Positions 32,750 to 40,498 of a stretch of DNA of 64,000 bases are shown here, piece by piece (the stretch's first letter is position 1; every line of letters starts with the position of its first letter). A program made the translations under genes and the position numbers. The DNA comes from Terrabacter sp. 28. GTDB lineage: Bacteria > Actinomycetota > Actinomycetes > Actinomycetales > Dermatophilaceae. The stretch spans positions 154,990 through 218,989 of the forward strand of contig JYOE01000026.1 in NCBI GenBank assembly GCA_000955875.1, given 5' to 3'. The notes under the pieces were generated by a model. That model ran no database searches, was not told the DNA's origin, and worked only from the letters and a program-made list of their open reading frames with translations.

Positions 32750-34204
32750 ATGACATCCCAGCGCCCGGCGCACCCGGGCACGAGCGAGCGCGTGCGGCGC
32801 GCCCTCGGCCGCGGCGTCGCGTTCCGACGTCGGCGACAGCGCCTCGCCGACCTGCTCGAGGCGCTCGCCCTCGCCACGCTGCTGGCCGTCGTGGCCCAGT
32901 TCCTCGTGAACGGTGGCAGCCACGACCTGCTGACCGGGGCCGCCGGCGACCGGCTCACCGCGGTCGGTCGCCTGACCGGGCTCGTCGCGATGGACCTGCT
33001 CCTCGTCCAGCTCGTCCTCGCGGCCAGGGTGCCGTGGGTCGACCGTGTCTACGGCCTGGACCGCGCGCTCAAGGCGCACCGGGTGCTCGGACGGGTCACC
33101 GTCCCGCTCGTCCTGGTGCACGTCGGGACCATCGTCGTCGGTGCCGCCGTCGGCGACGGCCGCACCGGGCCGGGCGGCGCCCTGCGCGAGCTGCTCGCCA
33201 TGGTCACGGGCGGCGACGACCTGCTGATGGCCGCCATCGCCACGCTCCTGCTCGTCGTCATCGCCGTCACGTCGGTCCAGATCGCCCGTCGACGCCTGGG
33301 CTACGAGGCCTGGCACGTCGTCCACCTCACGGCGTACGCCGCGGTCGTCCTCTCCGTCCCGCACGAGCTGTCGCTGGGCTCGGACTTCACGGCGTCGCCG
33401 TGGACGCGCGCCTACTGGTGGTCGCTGTGGCTTCTCGTCGCGGGCAGTGTCCTGCTGTGGCGGGTCGCCCTCCCGGTCGTGCGCAGCGCGCGCCACGGTC
33501 TGCGCGTCGACCGCGTGGTGGAGGAGTCCGACGGCGTGTGGTCGGTCGTCATGAGGGGTCGGCACCTGGACCGGCTCGACGTCCGCGCCGGGCAGTTCTT
33601 CAACTGGCGCTTCGTGACACCGGGACTGCTGCTCTCGGCCCACCCGTGGTCGCTGTCGGCAGCCCCCGACGGGCGGTCCCTGCGCATCACCGTGCGCGGA
33701 CTCGGCGACCACTCGGCGGCCGTTCGCCACCTGAAGCCGGGCACGTTCGTGCTCGCGGAAGGCCCCTACGGCGCCTTCACGACCCGAGCCCGCGTGCGTC
33801 GTCACGTGCTGCTCATCGCTGCCGGCATCGGCGTGACCCCGGTGCGAGCCCTGCTCGAGGAGCTCGTCCGCGAGGGCCACGCCCTTCCCGGTGACGTCCA
33901 CGTGCTCTACCGCGCGGACGCGCCGGACCAGCTGCCGCTGCACGGCGAGCTCGAGAGGCTCGCCGACCTCGCCGGCCACCGGCTCCAGACCCTCGTCGGT
34001 CCGCCCGAGGTCGGGTCGCTCCTGCCGGCCGGTGCCGGCGGGGACGGGTCCGACGCGTCGCGCCTTGCCCGTCTCGTCCCGGGGCTCGCCGGGCACGAGG
34101 TCTACCTGTGCGGGCCTCCTGCCTGGATGTCGCTGGTGCACAGGGCAGTTCAGCGCGCAGGTGTCCCGAGGACCCACATCCACGACGAGAGGTTCGGCTG
34201 GTGA
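32750..34204 (+). CDS. Ferric-reductase-like flavohaem membrane oxidoreductase
   Basis: About 484 residues. Six membrane helices occupy about 35-245, with haem-ligand candidates in AHRVLGRVTVPLVLVH and WHVVHLTAYAAVVLSVPHE. The C-terminal ferredoxin-reductase module binds FAD (HPWSLSAAP, a variant of RxYS) and NAD(P)H (IAAGIGVTPVRALLEEL and YLCGPPAWM). It moves electrons from cytoplasmic NAD(P)H through haem to the outer face. ATG 32750 is given; in-frame starts at 32726 and 32738 are possible. The FMN-binding protein gene overlaps its stop, suggesting that flavin domain is the next electron carrier. Confidence 0.88.
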   Translation: MTSQRPAHPGTSERVRRALGRGVAFRRRRQRLADLLEALALATLLAVVAQFLVNGGSHDLLTGAAGDRLTAVGRLTGLVAMDLLLVQLVLAARVPWVDRVYGLDRALKAHRVLGRVTVPLVLVHVGTIVVGAAVGDGRTGPGGALRELLAMVTGGDDLLMAAIATLLLVVIAVTSVQIARRRLGYEAWHVVHLTAYAAVVLSVPHELSLGSDFTASPWTRAYWWSLWLLVAGSVLLWRVALPVVRSARHGLRVDRVVEESDGVWSVVMRGRHLDRLDVRAGQFFNWRFVTPGLLLSAHPWSLSAAPDGRSLRITVRGLGDHSAAVRHLKPGTFVLAEGPYGAFTTRARVRRHVLLIAAGIGVTPVRALLEELVREGHALPGDVHVLYRADAPDQLPLHGELERLADLAGHRLQTLVGPPEVGSLLPAGAGGDGSDASRLARLVPGLAGHEVYLCGPPAWMSLVHRAVQRAGVPRTHIHDERFGW

Positions 34205-34716
34205 GGAAGGCGACATCGGTCATCATGGGCGTCGCGGGCGCCTCCGCCATCGGGGCGTCGTGGGCCGCCGGTCTCACGCCGAAGCACGACACCGTCAGCG
34301 GGGTCACGCTGTCGGCGCCACCGGCGGCAGGTCGCTCCACCGACGCATCCACAGGCCGCCGGCCGGCACGTGGGCCTGCGAGCTCACCGCAGGCGCACGA
34401 GCGTCCTGGCGCGAAGGCTTCGTCTGCCGTGCCGCGGTCGCGCACCGTCGACGGGGGCGTCGCGCACACGCAGTACGGCGACGTGCAGGTGAGCATCACC
34501 GTGGTCGGCTCGCGCATCACCGACGTCACGCCACTGCACCTGACCGACAGCTCACGCCACTCCGTGCGCATCAGCGCCCAGGCAGCGCCGGTGCTGCGCT
34601 CCGAGGCCCTACACCGGCAGTCGGCCCAGATCGACATGGTCAGTGGCGCCACCTACACGAGCGACGCCTACCGCCAGAGCCTCCAGTCGGCCATCGACGC
34701 CGCCCACCTGCCCTGA
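34201..34716 (+). CDS. Membrane-anchored FMN-binding domain protein
   Basis: A 171-residue protein translationally coupled (GTGA) to the flavohaem reductase. The N-terminal hydrophobic stretch (about 4-22) exports or anchors it. A Ser/Pro-rich linker follows, and the FMN-binding domain occupies about 80-171 with SGATYTSDAY, whose Thr is the expected site for covalent FMN attachment by an ApbE-type flavin transferase. No apbE gene is in this window. With the reductase it forms a short chain from NAD(P)H to an extracytoplasmic flavin; the final acceptor is unknown. Confidence 0.9.
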   Translation: MRKATSVIMGVAGASAIGASWAAGLTPKHDTVSGVTLSAPPAAGRSTDASTGRRPARGPASSPQAHERPGAKASSAVPRSRTVDGGVAHTQYGDVQVSITVVGSRITDVTPLHLTDSSRHSVRISAQAAPVLRSEALHRQSAQIDMVSGATYTSDAYRQSLQSAIDAAHLP

Positions 34717-34899
34717 CGCCAACGCTTCCCGGACCAAGGGCCCCGGCCGGTGCGTCGGGACCGCCCGGATGCTGCCGGGGGTCGAGCCGGCTCCTCACCC
34801 CGAGCGCGTAGGAACCCACTGCGCCGCGAAGGTCTGCCAGCACCGGATCCGCGGGCGCGGACGACGTCAGAGGCGCGCGTGCGTGGGTAGGAGTACGGC

Positions 34900-35652
34900 G
34901 TGATCGCTCGCCTCTCGCCCAGCGGCTTCGCTGCGCCGCGGCCCGGCTCGGGACGCCGGCCCTCCGACACCGACGCGGTCGATGCGGTCGACGTCGCTCC
35001 CCGCACGCTCGGGATCGTCCTCGCCGGAGCGCTGGGCACCGTCGCGGCACTCACCCGCCGCAAGCCGCTCCACGCCGTCGGCACCACGTGGGACGCGCAG
35101 CTGCGCATCGACGAGCCGCAGCCCGACCTGCGGGTCCCCGTCCTGGAGGACCGCGGTGCGCACGCGTGCACGGTCCGCGTCTCCCGAGCGCTCGGGACGC
35201 CCAGCGGCTGGTGGGACATCGGTGGCCTGGCTCTCCGGCTCCCCGGCGCCGGACCCGACTCGGGACCTGCGGACCTCCTCTTCGCGACGACAGGGACCGG
35301 CCGCGCGACCAGACACGTGCTGCGGCCAGTGCGACGCGCGACCGAGCAGGCCCTGACGACGCTGCTTCCCACGCAGGCGGGCGGACGGTCGCTCGTGCTC
35401 CTCCTGCGCCCGACGACGCGCGACGAGAGGCCTCGGCAGTACGAGCTCTCCGTGGCTGCCGACGGTGGGACGTGGCGACCGGTAGGGCTGATCGACCTGC
35501 AGCAAGAGCGCCCGGACGACGAGGTGCGCTACGACCCGCTCGTCAACGAGCTGTCCGGCACGACGCCACCCCCGTGGGTCGTCGCGCTGCGCGAGCCGGC
35601 ATACCGCTGGGCTCGACGCCTGGGGACGCGGGCTCCCGCGCGCCACCACTAG
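34900..35652 (+). CDS. Catalase-superfamily-like protein of unknown function
   Basis: A 250-residue cytoplasmic protein. VRVSRALGTPSGWWDIGGLALRLPG followed by DLLFATTGTG resembles the catalase core where the substrate is bound (VRFS...D..GFA.RF), but the catalase haem-ligand region is not recognisable; similar actinobacterial proteins are sometimes labelled phosphodiesterase without support I know of. GTG 34900 has AGGAG 6 nt upstream, and GGGTAG lies 9 nt upstream, a possible stress-sigma -10 box with only a weak -35 (GTCA). Function unknown. Confidence 0.6.
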   Translation: MIARLSPSGFAAPRPGSGRRPSDTDAVDAVDVAPRTLGIVLAGALGTVAALTRRKPLHAVGTTWDAQLRIDEPQPDLRVPVLEDRGAHACTVRVSRALGTPSGWWDIGGLALRLPGAGPDSGPADLLFATTGTGRATRHVLRPVRRATEQALTTLLPTQAGGRSLVLLLRPTTRDERPRQYELSVAADGGTWRPVGLIDLQQERPDDEVRYDPLVNELSGTTPPPWVVALREPAYRWARRLGTRAPARHH

Positions 35653-35672
35653 CCCTCGCGACTACCCCTCCA

Positions 35673-36287
35673 CTACCCCTCCCCCGGCGCCGGGTACCGG
35701 TGCTCGGCGAGCAGTGCGGCGAGGTGGGCGGCGTTCGCGGCCAAGGTCCTCGTCGTGCTCGTGACGGTGTCGGGGGTCTCGGGCAGGTCCTTGTAGTCGG
35801 TCCCGTGCATGGCCTCGCCGTTCCAGTAGGTGACGCCACCGGCCGGGATCGTGAAACCCACGTCGTTGAGGGCCTGGAAGCAGACCGCGCTGATGTGGTG
35901 GGCGCCGTCCTCGTTGCCGACGACCACGGCCACCGCCACCTTGCCGTACGTCTGCAGCCGGCCCTGCTCGTCCTTCTCCGACAGCTCGGCGTCGAGGCGC
36001 TCGAGGACACGCTGGCAGACGCTGCTGTGCTGTCCCAGCCACGTCGGGGTGGCGAGCACGAGGATGTCGCTCGCGATGACCTGCTCACGGATCCCGGGCC
36101 AGGCGTCCCCCTCCCCCATGTCGAGCTCGACGCCCGGGCGCACGTCGTGGTCGACGACGCGCACCATCGAACCGGTGACGTGGTGCTCGGCCAAGGCATC
36201 GAGCACCTGCTGGGCCAGCAGCTCGGTGCTCGACTCGGCCGGCGACGGGCTGAGGGTGCAGTTGAGGGCGACGGCGGTCAGGGGCAT
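35673..36287 (-). CDS. Flavodoxin-fold NAD(P)H-dependent FMN reductase
   Basis: A 204-residue flavoprotein of the NAD(P)H-dependent FMN reductase/WrbA-like group. VALNCTLSPSPAESSTE binds the FMN phosphate; LATPTWLGQHSS and VGNEDGAHH are the flavin-ring loops. It probably reduces flavins or quinones under stress. ATG 36287 has GAGAGG upstream. It follows the DUF7218 gene by 28 nt on the same strand and probably shares its promoter. Confidence 0.85.
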   Translation of the reverse strand: MPLTAVALNCTLSPSPAESSTELLAQQVLDALAEHHVTGSMVRVVDHDVRPGVELDMGEGDAWPGIREQVIASDILVLATPTWLGQHSSVCQRVLERLDAELSEKDEQGRLQTYGKVAVAVVVGNEDGAHHISAVCFQALNDVGFTIPAGGVTYWNGEAMHGTDYKDLPETPDTVTSTTRTLAANAAHLAALLAEHRYPAPGEG

Positions 36288-36315
36288 CGGAAACCTCTCG
36301 ATCGGTGCTGCGTGG

Positions 36316-36585
36316 TCAGTGGTTGCGCAGCGCGGAGACGAGCTCCTTCTTGCTCATCTTCGACCGGCCCTTGATGCCGACGTCGCGCGCCCGCTGCATG
36401 AGCTGCTCCTTGGTCATGTCGTCGTAGTCGCCGGCACGACCGCCCTTCCGCCCCACCTTCGAGCGGGAGCTGGCGGCGGCGGCGTTCGAGATGCGGGCGG
36501 CCTTCTCCTTGCTCGCGCCGTCGTCGCGGAGCGCCTCGTACATCTTCTTGTCCTTGACCGACGGGCCGGTGTCCTTGCGTGGCAT
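36316..36585 (-). CDS. DUF7218-type protein with Rho-N/SAP-like C-terminal motif
   Basis: An 89-residue basic protein. Residues 8-35 (VKDKKMYEALRDDGASKEKAARISNA) are the plasmid-stabilisation/KGG-like helical start, and the end, MTKEQLMQRARDVGIKGRSKMSKKELVSALR, is a helix-extended-loop-helix of the Rho N-terminal/SAP kind that binds nucleic acid. The ATG at 36585 has GAGGAGG upstream. It likely works as a nucleoid or RNA-associated stress protein. A SigB-type promoter precedes it. Confidence 0.82.
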   Translation of the reverse strand: MPRKDTGPSVKDKKMYEALRDDGASKEKAARISNAAAASSRSKVGRKGGRAGDYDDMTKEQLMQRARDVGIKGRSKMSKKELVSALRNH

Positions 36586-36621
36586 GGCGCCTCCTCGGGT
36601 TCTGACGAGCTGATCGGCTCT

Positions 36622-36647
36622 TACCCGACCCAAGGGCAACGCATGCA
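36622..36647 (-). promoter_or_regulatory. SigB/SigF-type promoter of the DUF7218-FMN reductase unit
   Basis: On the minus strand GCAT, 16 nt, GGGTAA. It fits the G-N-N-T-N14-16-GGGTA pattern except for the last base. The -10 box ends 36 nt before ATG 36585, leaving room for the GAGGAGG ribosome-binding site. Confidence 0.45.
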
Positions 36648-36673
36648 GTCCCCTGCGTCTCGAGAGCCCAGCG

Positions 36674-37648
36674 TCATTCGTGGTTGCGACGCGCCGCTTC
36701 GTCACCGAGGCGGGTCAGGGCGTGGACGACGCGAGAGGTGACGCGAGAGCGGGCCTGCTCGCCCTCGACCGTGCGGGCTCCGGCTCGCGGCGGTGGACCA
36801 GGGAGCAGGCGTCCCGCCAGCCCCATCACGCGCGTGGTCGTGCCCGGCGCCAGCCCACGCACCCGGATTCCCAGCCAGGCGAGGGGCGTGAGCACCACCA
36901 TCGGCCGGCCGGCGAGGACTGCGTCGACGATGCGCCGCGCGGCCCGGTCCGCGTCGACCGACACGAGCGGCAACGACGCCGCGGGCGCGAACCATGAGTA
37001 CTCCGCGACCGCGTCACCACCGAACCTGGCGTGCTCGTGGCCCCCCGTGCGCATCAGACCCGGGACGATGGTCGTCGCGGTGACGCCCGTTCCGCTCAGG
37101 GCGGCGGCGAGGCCGTCCGAGAAGCCGACGGCGGCGAACTTGGCCGTGGCATAGGGAAGCAGGTGGGGCGGGGACACCATGCCGCCGATGGACGTGACCG
37201 TCCCGATGCGACCCCGACCTCGCCGGCGCATGTGGGGCAGCACCGTCATCGCTGCGTTGATCGGGCCCCAGGCCATGGTGTCCATGGCGTCCTCGAACTC
37301 GTGCAGGACCAGGGACTCCGCCGGCGCGGCCTGGATGATGCCCGCGACGGTCACGAGCACCTCGATCGGGCCGAGGGTGTGCTCGACCCGCCCCACGAGC
37401 TCGCCGACGTCGTGACGGTCGCGGACGTCGCACGTCTCGCCGGTGACCTCACCTCGGTGCGCGAGGTCTGCGACGGCCTCGTCGACCTCCATGCCGTCGC
37501 GGGCGGCGACGACGACGTGGTGACCACGGTCCACCAGCTCGCGGGCCACGAGGAAACCGAGACCGCGCGACGCCCCGAGGACGACGGCCACCGGCCGGGA
37601 GGCGTGGGTGCTCGACTGCGCGTCGGTGTCGTTCGGCTGCTCGGTCAT
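36674..37648 (-). CDS. Short-chain dehydrogenase/reductase
   Basis: A 324-residue NAD(P)-dependent oxidoreductase. The cofactor loop is VVLGASRGLGFLVA near residue 21; DVRD binds the adenine, VTVAGI replaces the usual NNAG, and the catalytic Ser and Tyr-x3-Lys occur in VTSIGGM and PYATAKFA. A C-terminal 70-residue extension with ALAWLG/GLAPGT-type segments is typical of membrane-associated SDRs of this kind. ATG 37648 has GAGGAGG upstream. It stands divergent from the zinc dehydrogenase gene. The substrate is unknown. Confidence 0.88.
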   Translation of the reverse strand: MTEQPNDTDAQSSTHASRPVAVVLGASRGLGFLVARELVDRGHHVVVAARDGMEVDEAVADLAHRGEVTGETCDVRDRHDVGELVGRVEHTLGPIEVLVTVAGIIQAAPAESLVLHEFEDAMDTMAWGPINAAMTVLPHMRRRGRGRIGTVTSIGGMVSPPHLLPYATAKFAAVGFSDGLAAALSGTGVTATTIVPGLMRTGGHEHARFGGDAVAEYSWFAPAASLPLVSVDADRAARRIVDAVLAGRPMVVLTPLAWLGIRVRGLAPGTTTRVMGLAGRLLPGPPPRAGARTVEGEQARSRVTSRVVHALTRLGDEAARRNHE

Positions 37649-37699
37649 GCCTGCCTCCTCGGCGTCGGTGGGTCTCGGGAGTCGCTCGCGCGTCGCGTC

Positions 37700-37725
37700 G
37701 TTTCCGCGCCCGCGGCCGTGGGTAG
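37700..37725 (+). promoter_or_regulatory. SigB/SigF-type promoter of the zinc dehydrogenase unit
   Basis: GTTT, 16 nt, GGGTAG on the plus strand. The -10 box ends 10 nt before GTG 37736. The overlapping AGGAGG (37724-37729) can also serve as a ribosome-binding site from an upstream start, so the short-leader reading is not the only one. Confidence 0.5.
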
Positions 37726-37735
37726 GAGGCCCGAC

Positions 37736-38917
37736 GTGAGAGCACTGACCTGGCACGGCATCGAAGACGTCCGCGTGACCGACGTACCCGACCCACGGAT
37801 CATCGACACCACCGACGCCATCGTGCGCGTCACCTCCACGGCGATCTGCGGCTCCGACCTGCACCTGTACAAGGTGCTGGCGCCCTACCTGCAGCCCGGC
37901 GATGTGCTGGGGCACGAGTTCATGGGCGTGGTGGAGGAGGTCGGGCCCGACGTCGCGACCTTGGCACCGGGTGACCGCGTCGTGGTCCCGTTCAACATCT
38001 CGTGCGGTCGGTGCTGGATGTGCCAGCGCGGCCTCTTCGCCCAGTGCGAGGTCACCCAGAACACCGAGCAGGGCAAGGGGGCGAGCCTCTTCGGCTACAC
38101 GAGCCTCTACGGCGCCGTGCCGGGAGGACAGGCGCAGTACGTCCGGGTGCCGCACGCGGACTTCGGGCCGATCGAGCTGCCGGCCGAGCATCCCGACGAG
38201 CGCTTCCTCTACCTGTCGGACATCCTGCCCACGGCCTGGCAGGCGGTGGAGTACGCCGAGGTGAACGGCAATGACACGCTGGCGGTTCTGGGTCTGGGCC
38301 CTGTCGGCCAGCTGGCGGTGAGGAGCGCCCTGCATCGCGGGGTCGGGCGGGTCATCGGCGTCGACCTGGTGCAGGACCGGCTCGAGCTCGCCCGGAAAAC
38401 CGGCGCCGAGGTGGTCGACGCCTCCGACACCGACGTGGCGCAGGCTCTCAAGGACCTGACGGACGGCCGTGGCCCGGACGCCGTGATCGACGCCGTGGGG
38501 ATGGAGTCCCATGGCAACCCCTGGTCGGAGAAGGCGATCGGGGCGACGAGCCGCATGCCCAAACCGATCGCCCGGGGTGCGATCGAGCACTTCGGCATCG
38601 ACAGGCTGTCCGCGCTGCACACGGCCATCGCCTCGGTGCGCCGCGGTGGCACGCTCTCGATCAGCGGCGTCTACGGCGGCATGGCCGACCCGATGCCGAT
38701 GATGTACCTCTTCGACAAGGGGCTCACCATCCGCATGGGTCAGTGCCACGTGCGCCGCTGGAGCGACGAGCTGCTCGACATCGTGCGGGGTGAGGAGGAC
38801 GTCCTCGGAATGGAGTCGTTCGCGACCCACCACGCCTCGCTGGAGGATGCCCCGGAGCTGTACAAGCTCTTCCAGGAGAAGCAGGACGGCTGCCTCAAGG
38901 TCGTCCTGTCCCCCTGA
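37736..38917 (+). CDS. Zinc-dependent alcohol dehydrogenase (formaldehyde-dehydrogenase-like)
   Basis: A 393-residue medium-chain dehydrogenase. The catalytic zinc site uses Cys in ICGSDLHLY and the HEF of GHEFMG; the structural-zinc cysteines are in ISCGRCWMCQRGLFAQCE. The Rossmann loop is VLGLGPVGQLA near residue 185. The insert around residues 260-290 (PWSEKAIGATSRMPKPI) matches the glutathione-independent formaldehyde dehydrogenase branch. GTG 37736 has AGGAGG upstream. It probably oxidises small alcohols or aldehydes formed under stress. The 124-residue gene follows after 31 nt. Confidence 0.92.
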   Translation: MRALTWHGIEDVRVTDVPDPRIIDTTDAIVRVTSTAICGSDLHLYKVLAPYLQPGDVLGHEFMGVVEEVGPDVATLAPGDRVVVPFNISCGRCWMCQRGLFAQCEVTQNTEQGKGASLFGYTSLYGAVPGGQAQYVRVPHADFGPIELPAEHPDERFLYLSDILPTAWQAVEYAEVNGNDTLAVLGLGPVGQLAVRSALHRGVGRVIGVDLVQDRLELARKTGAEVVDASDTDVAQALKDLTDGRGPDAVIDAVGMESHGNPWSEKAIGATSRMPKPIARGAIEHFGIDRLSALHTAIASVRRGGTLSISGVYGGMADPMPMMYLFDKGLTIRMGQCHVRRWSDELLDIVRGEEDVLGMESFATHHASLEDAPELYKLFQEKQDGCLKVVLSP

Positions 38918-38948
38918 CCGGGAAGACCCCTCGACGGAAGGAGAACTG

Positions 38949-39323
38949 ATGAGCGTCACGAGCTTCCAGGACCTGCCGCTGGCCGACCGCGACCGCGAGT
39001 GGGACGGCGACGCCGCCGAGAAGCGGGTCCGCAGCTGGGCGGGCGCGGAGGACGGGCCGAACGAGAAGTACCGCGATGCACACGTCTGGTACGACGCCGA
39101 GAAGAAGGAGAACTTCACGGCGTACAAGCTCCTCATCGCCGACGTCGTCGACGGCCGGCTGCGCGCCGTCCCCCGCGGCGTCATGGCTGCAGCGGCGGTG
39201 ATGCAGGGATCGCGCGGTGGCGTCGACCTTCCGGACAAGGACCGTGACCGAGTGCGCAGCCACCTGGCGAAGTACTACGCCAAGATGGACGAGGACCCCC
39301 CGTGGGAGCGGGACGACGGCTGA
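38949..39323 (+). CDS. Stand-alone prohead-protease-like small protein
   Basis: A 124-residue cytoplasmic protein without membrane segments. Its pattern of WAGAEDGPNEKYRDAHVWYD, NFTAYKLLIADVVDGRLRAVPRG and a C-terminal helix ending HLAKYYAKM resembles a domain that I associate with HK97-type phage portal/prohead-protease regions, but no phage gene is near. ATG 38949 has GGAAGGAG upstream. It follows the zinc dehydrogenase by 31 nt, so the two probably share a SigB-type promoter. Function unknown. Confidence 0.7.
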   Translation: MSVTSFQDLPLADRDREWDGDAAEKRVRSWAGAEDGPNEKYRDAHVWYDAEKKENFTAYKLLIADVVDGRLRAVPRGVMAAAAVMQGSRGGVDLPDKDRDRVRSHLAKYYAKMDEDPPWERDDG

Positions 39324-39334
39324 GCCGTTGCAGG

Positions 39335-39368
39335 GCAGGGGCGCCGACCACGCAGTCGGCGCCCCTGC
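39335..39368. terminator. Strong bidirectional hairpin
   Basis: Perfect 14-bp stem (GCAGGGGCGCCGAC at 39335-39348 with 39355-39368), loop CACGCA. It separates the convergent small gene and the stress-type dehydrogenase. Confidence 0.8.
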
Positions 39369-39398
39369 TCGTCCTGCTGCCTCCCGCGCCGCCGCGGA

Positions 39399-40301
39399 TC
39401 AGAACACGGCGCCACCGCCGGTGACGCCGAGCACCGTGCCCGAGACGTAGCTCGCGTCGGACGGTGAAGCCAGGAAGACGTAGGCAGGTGCGACCTCCGC
39501 GGGTTGCCCGGCGCGACCGAGCGGCGTGTCGGCACCGAACGTCTCGATCTTCCTCGCCTCCCTGGTCGCCGGCTGCAGCGGCGTCCAGATCGGACCCGGA
39601 GCCACCGCGTTGACTCGGATCCCCTTGGGACCCAGTGCCGCCGCGAGATTGACGGTGAGGTTGTTGAGAGCCGCCTTGGTCGCCGCGTAGTCGAGCAGCG
39701 CAGGCGACGGGTCGTAGGCCTGGATGGACGTCGTGTTGATGATCGACGATCCCGGCCCCAGGTGCGGCAGGGCCGCCTGACAGAGCCAGATGACGGCGTG
39801 CAGGTTCGTGCGGAGCACGCGTTCGACGTGCTCCGGCTGGAGCCCCTCGAGCCCGCTGGGCCCGCGGTCCCAGTGGTAGCCGGCGTTGTTGACCAGCACG
39901 TCGAGCCCTCCGAGACCGCGCACGGCATCGGCGACCACCTGGAGACACGCCTGCCGGTCGACCAGGTCAGCAGGCAGCAGCACGCACGACCGCCCCGCCT
40001 CCTCCACGAGGCGTGCAGTGTCCTCGGCATCGGACTGCTCGGGCGGCAGGTAGCTGATCGCGACGTCCGCGCCCTCACGGGCGTACGCGATGGAGATCGC
40101 GCGCCCGATGCCGGAGTCGCCGCCCGTCACGAGGGCACGCAGGCCCTCGAGCCTCCCGTGGCCCACGTACGTCTTCTCGCCGTGGTCGGGCACCGGGTGC
40201 ATCTCGCTCGTGAGCCCGGGCGGCTCCTGCTGCTGGGCGGGAAAACCGCCCTTCTCGTCGTGGCGCACGAGCTGCTCCGCGCGGTCGGCGATCTCTGACA
40301 C
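39399..40301 (-). CDS. General-stress-protein-39-like short-chain dehydrogenase
   Basis: A 300-residue SDR close to Bacillus GSP39/YhxC in layout: an N-terminal arm with PAQQQEPPGLTSEMHPVPDHGE, cofactor loop VTGGDSGIGRAI, DVLVNNAGY, NTTSIQAYDPSP (Ser), DYAATKAALN (Tyr-x3-Lys), and VAPGPIWTPLQPA. I prefer GTG 40301 (GAAGGA 6 nt upstream) over ATG 40334, because the promoter at 40345-40370 would start transcription almost at that ATG. It is probably an NADP-dependent dehydrogenase of general stress. It is convergent with the 124-residue gene. Confidence 0.88.
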   Translation of the reverse strand: MSEIADRAEQLVRHDEKGGFPAQQQEPPGLTSEMHPVPDHGEKTYVGHGRLEGLRALVTGGDSGIGRAISIAYAREGADVAISYLPPEQSDAEDTARLVEEAGRSCVLLPADLVDRQACLQVVADAVRGLGGLDVLVNNAGYHWDRGPSGLEGLQPEHVERVLRTNLHAVIWLCQAALPHLGPGSSIINTTSIQAYDPSPALLDYAATKAALNNLTVNLAAALGPKGIRVNAVAPGPIWTPLQPATREARKIETFGADTPLGRAGQPAEVAPAYVFLASPSDASYVSGTVLGVTGGGAVF

Positions 40302-40344
40302 GGCGCGTCCTTCGTCCTGAGGTTGGGGCTCCATGCACGGTCCC

Positions 40345-40370
40345 GTACCCACCGCTCCGCCGGGGCAAGC
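40345..40370 (-). promoter_or_regulatory. SigB/SigF-type promoter of the GSP39-like gene
   Basis: GCTT, 16 nt, GGGTAC on the minus strand, a full match to the actinobacterial SigB-group pattern G-N-N-T-N14-16-GGGTAC. The predicted start site near 40337 gives a leader of about 35 nt to GTG 40301. Confidence 0.6.
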
Positions 40371-40498
40371 GGACACCCGGACCGGCCCTCATGAGGCCAC
40401 CTCCCATTGCATACGAGACGAATCCGTGCAATGGTCGAAGTGGCCGAGCGGTCCAACGACAGCGCCGACTCCGTCGCCCATTCCTTGGGAGATGTGTC

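Noticed and set aside
40443..40466. tRNA-Ser/Leu-like D-arm sequence (GTGGCCGAGCGGTC) before the sigma gene
   Set aside because: No matching acceptor stem, anticodon arm or T-arm follows at tRNA spacing; a chance match.
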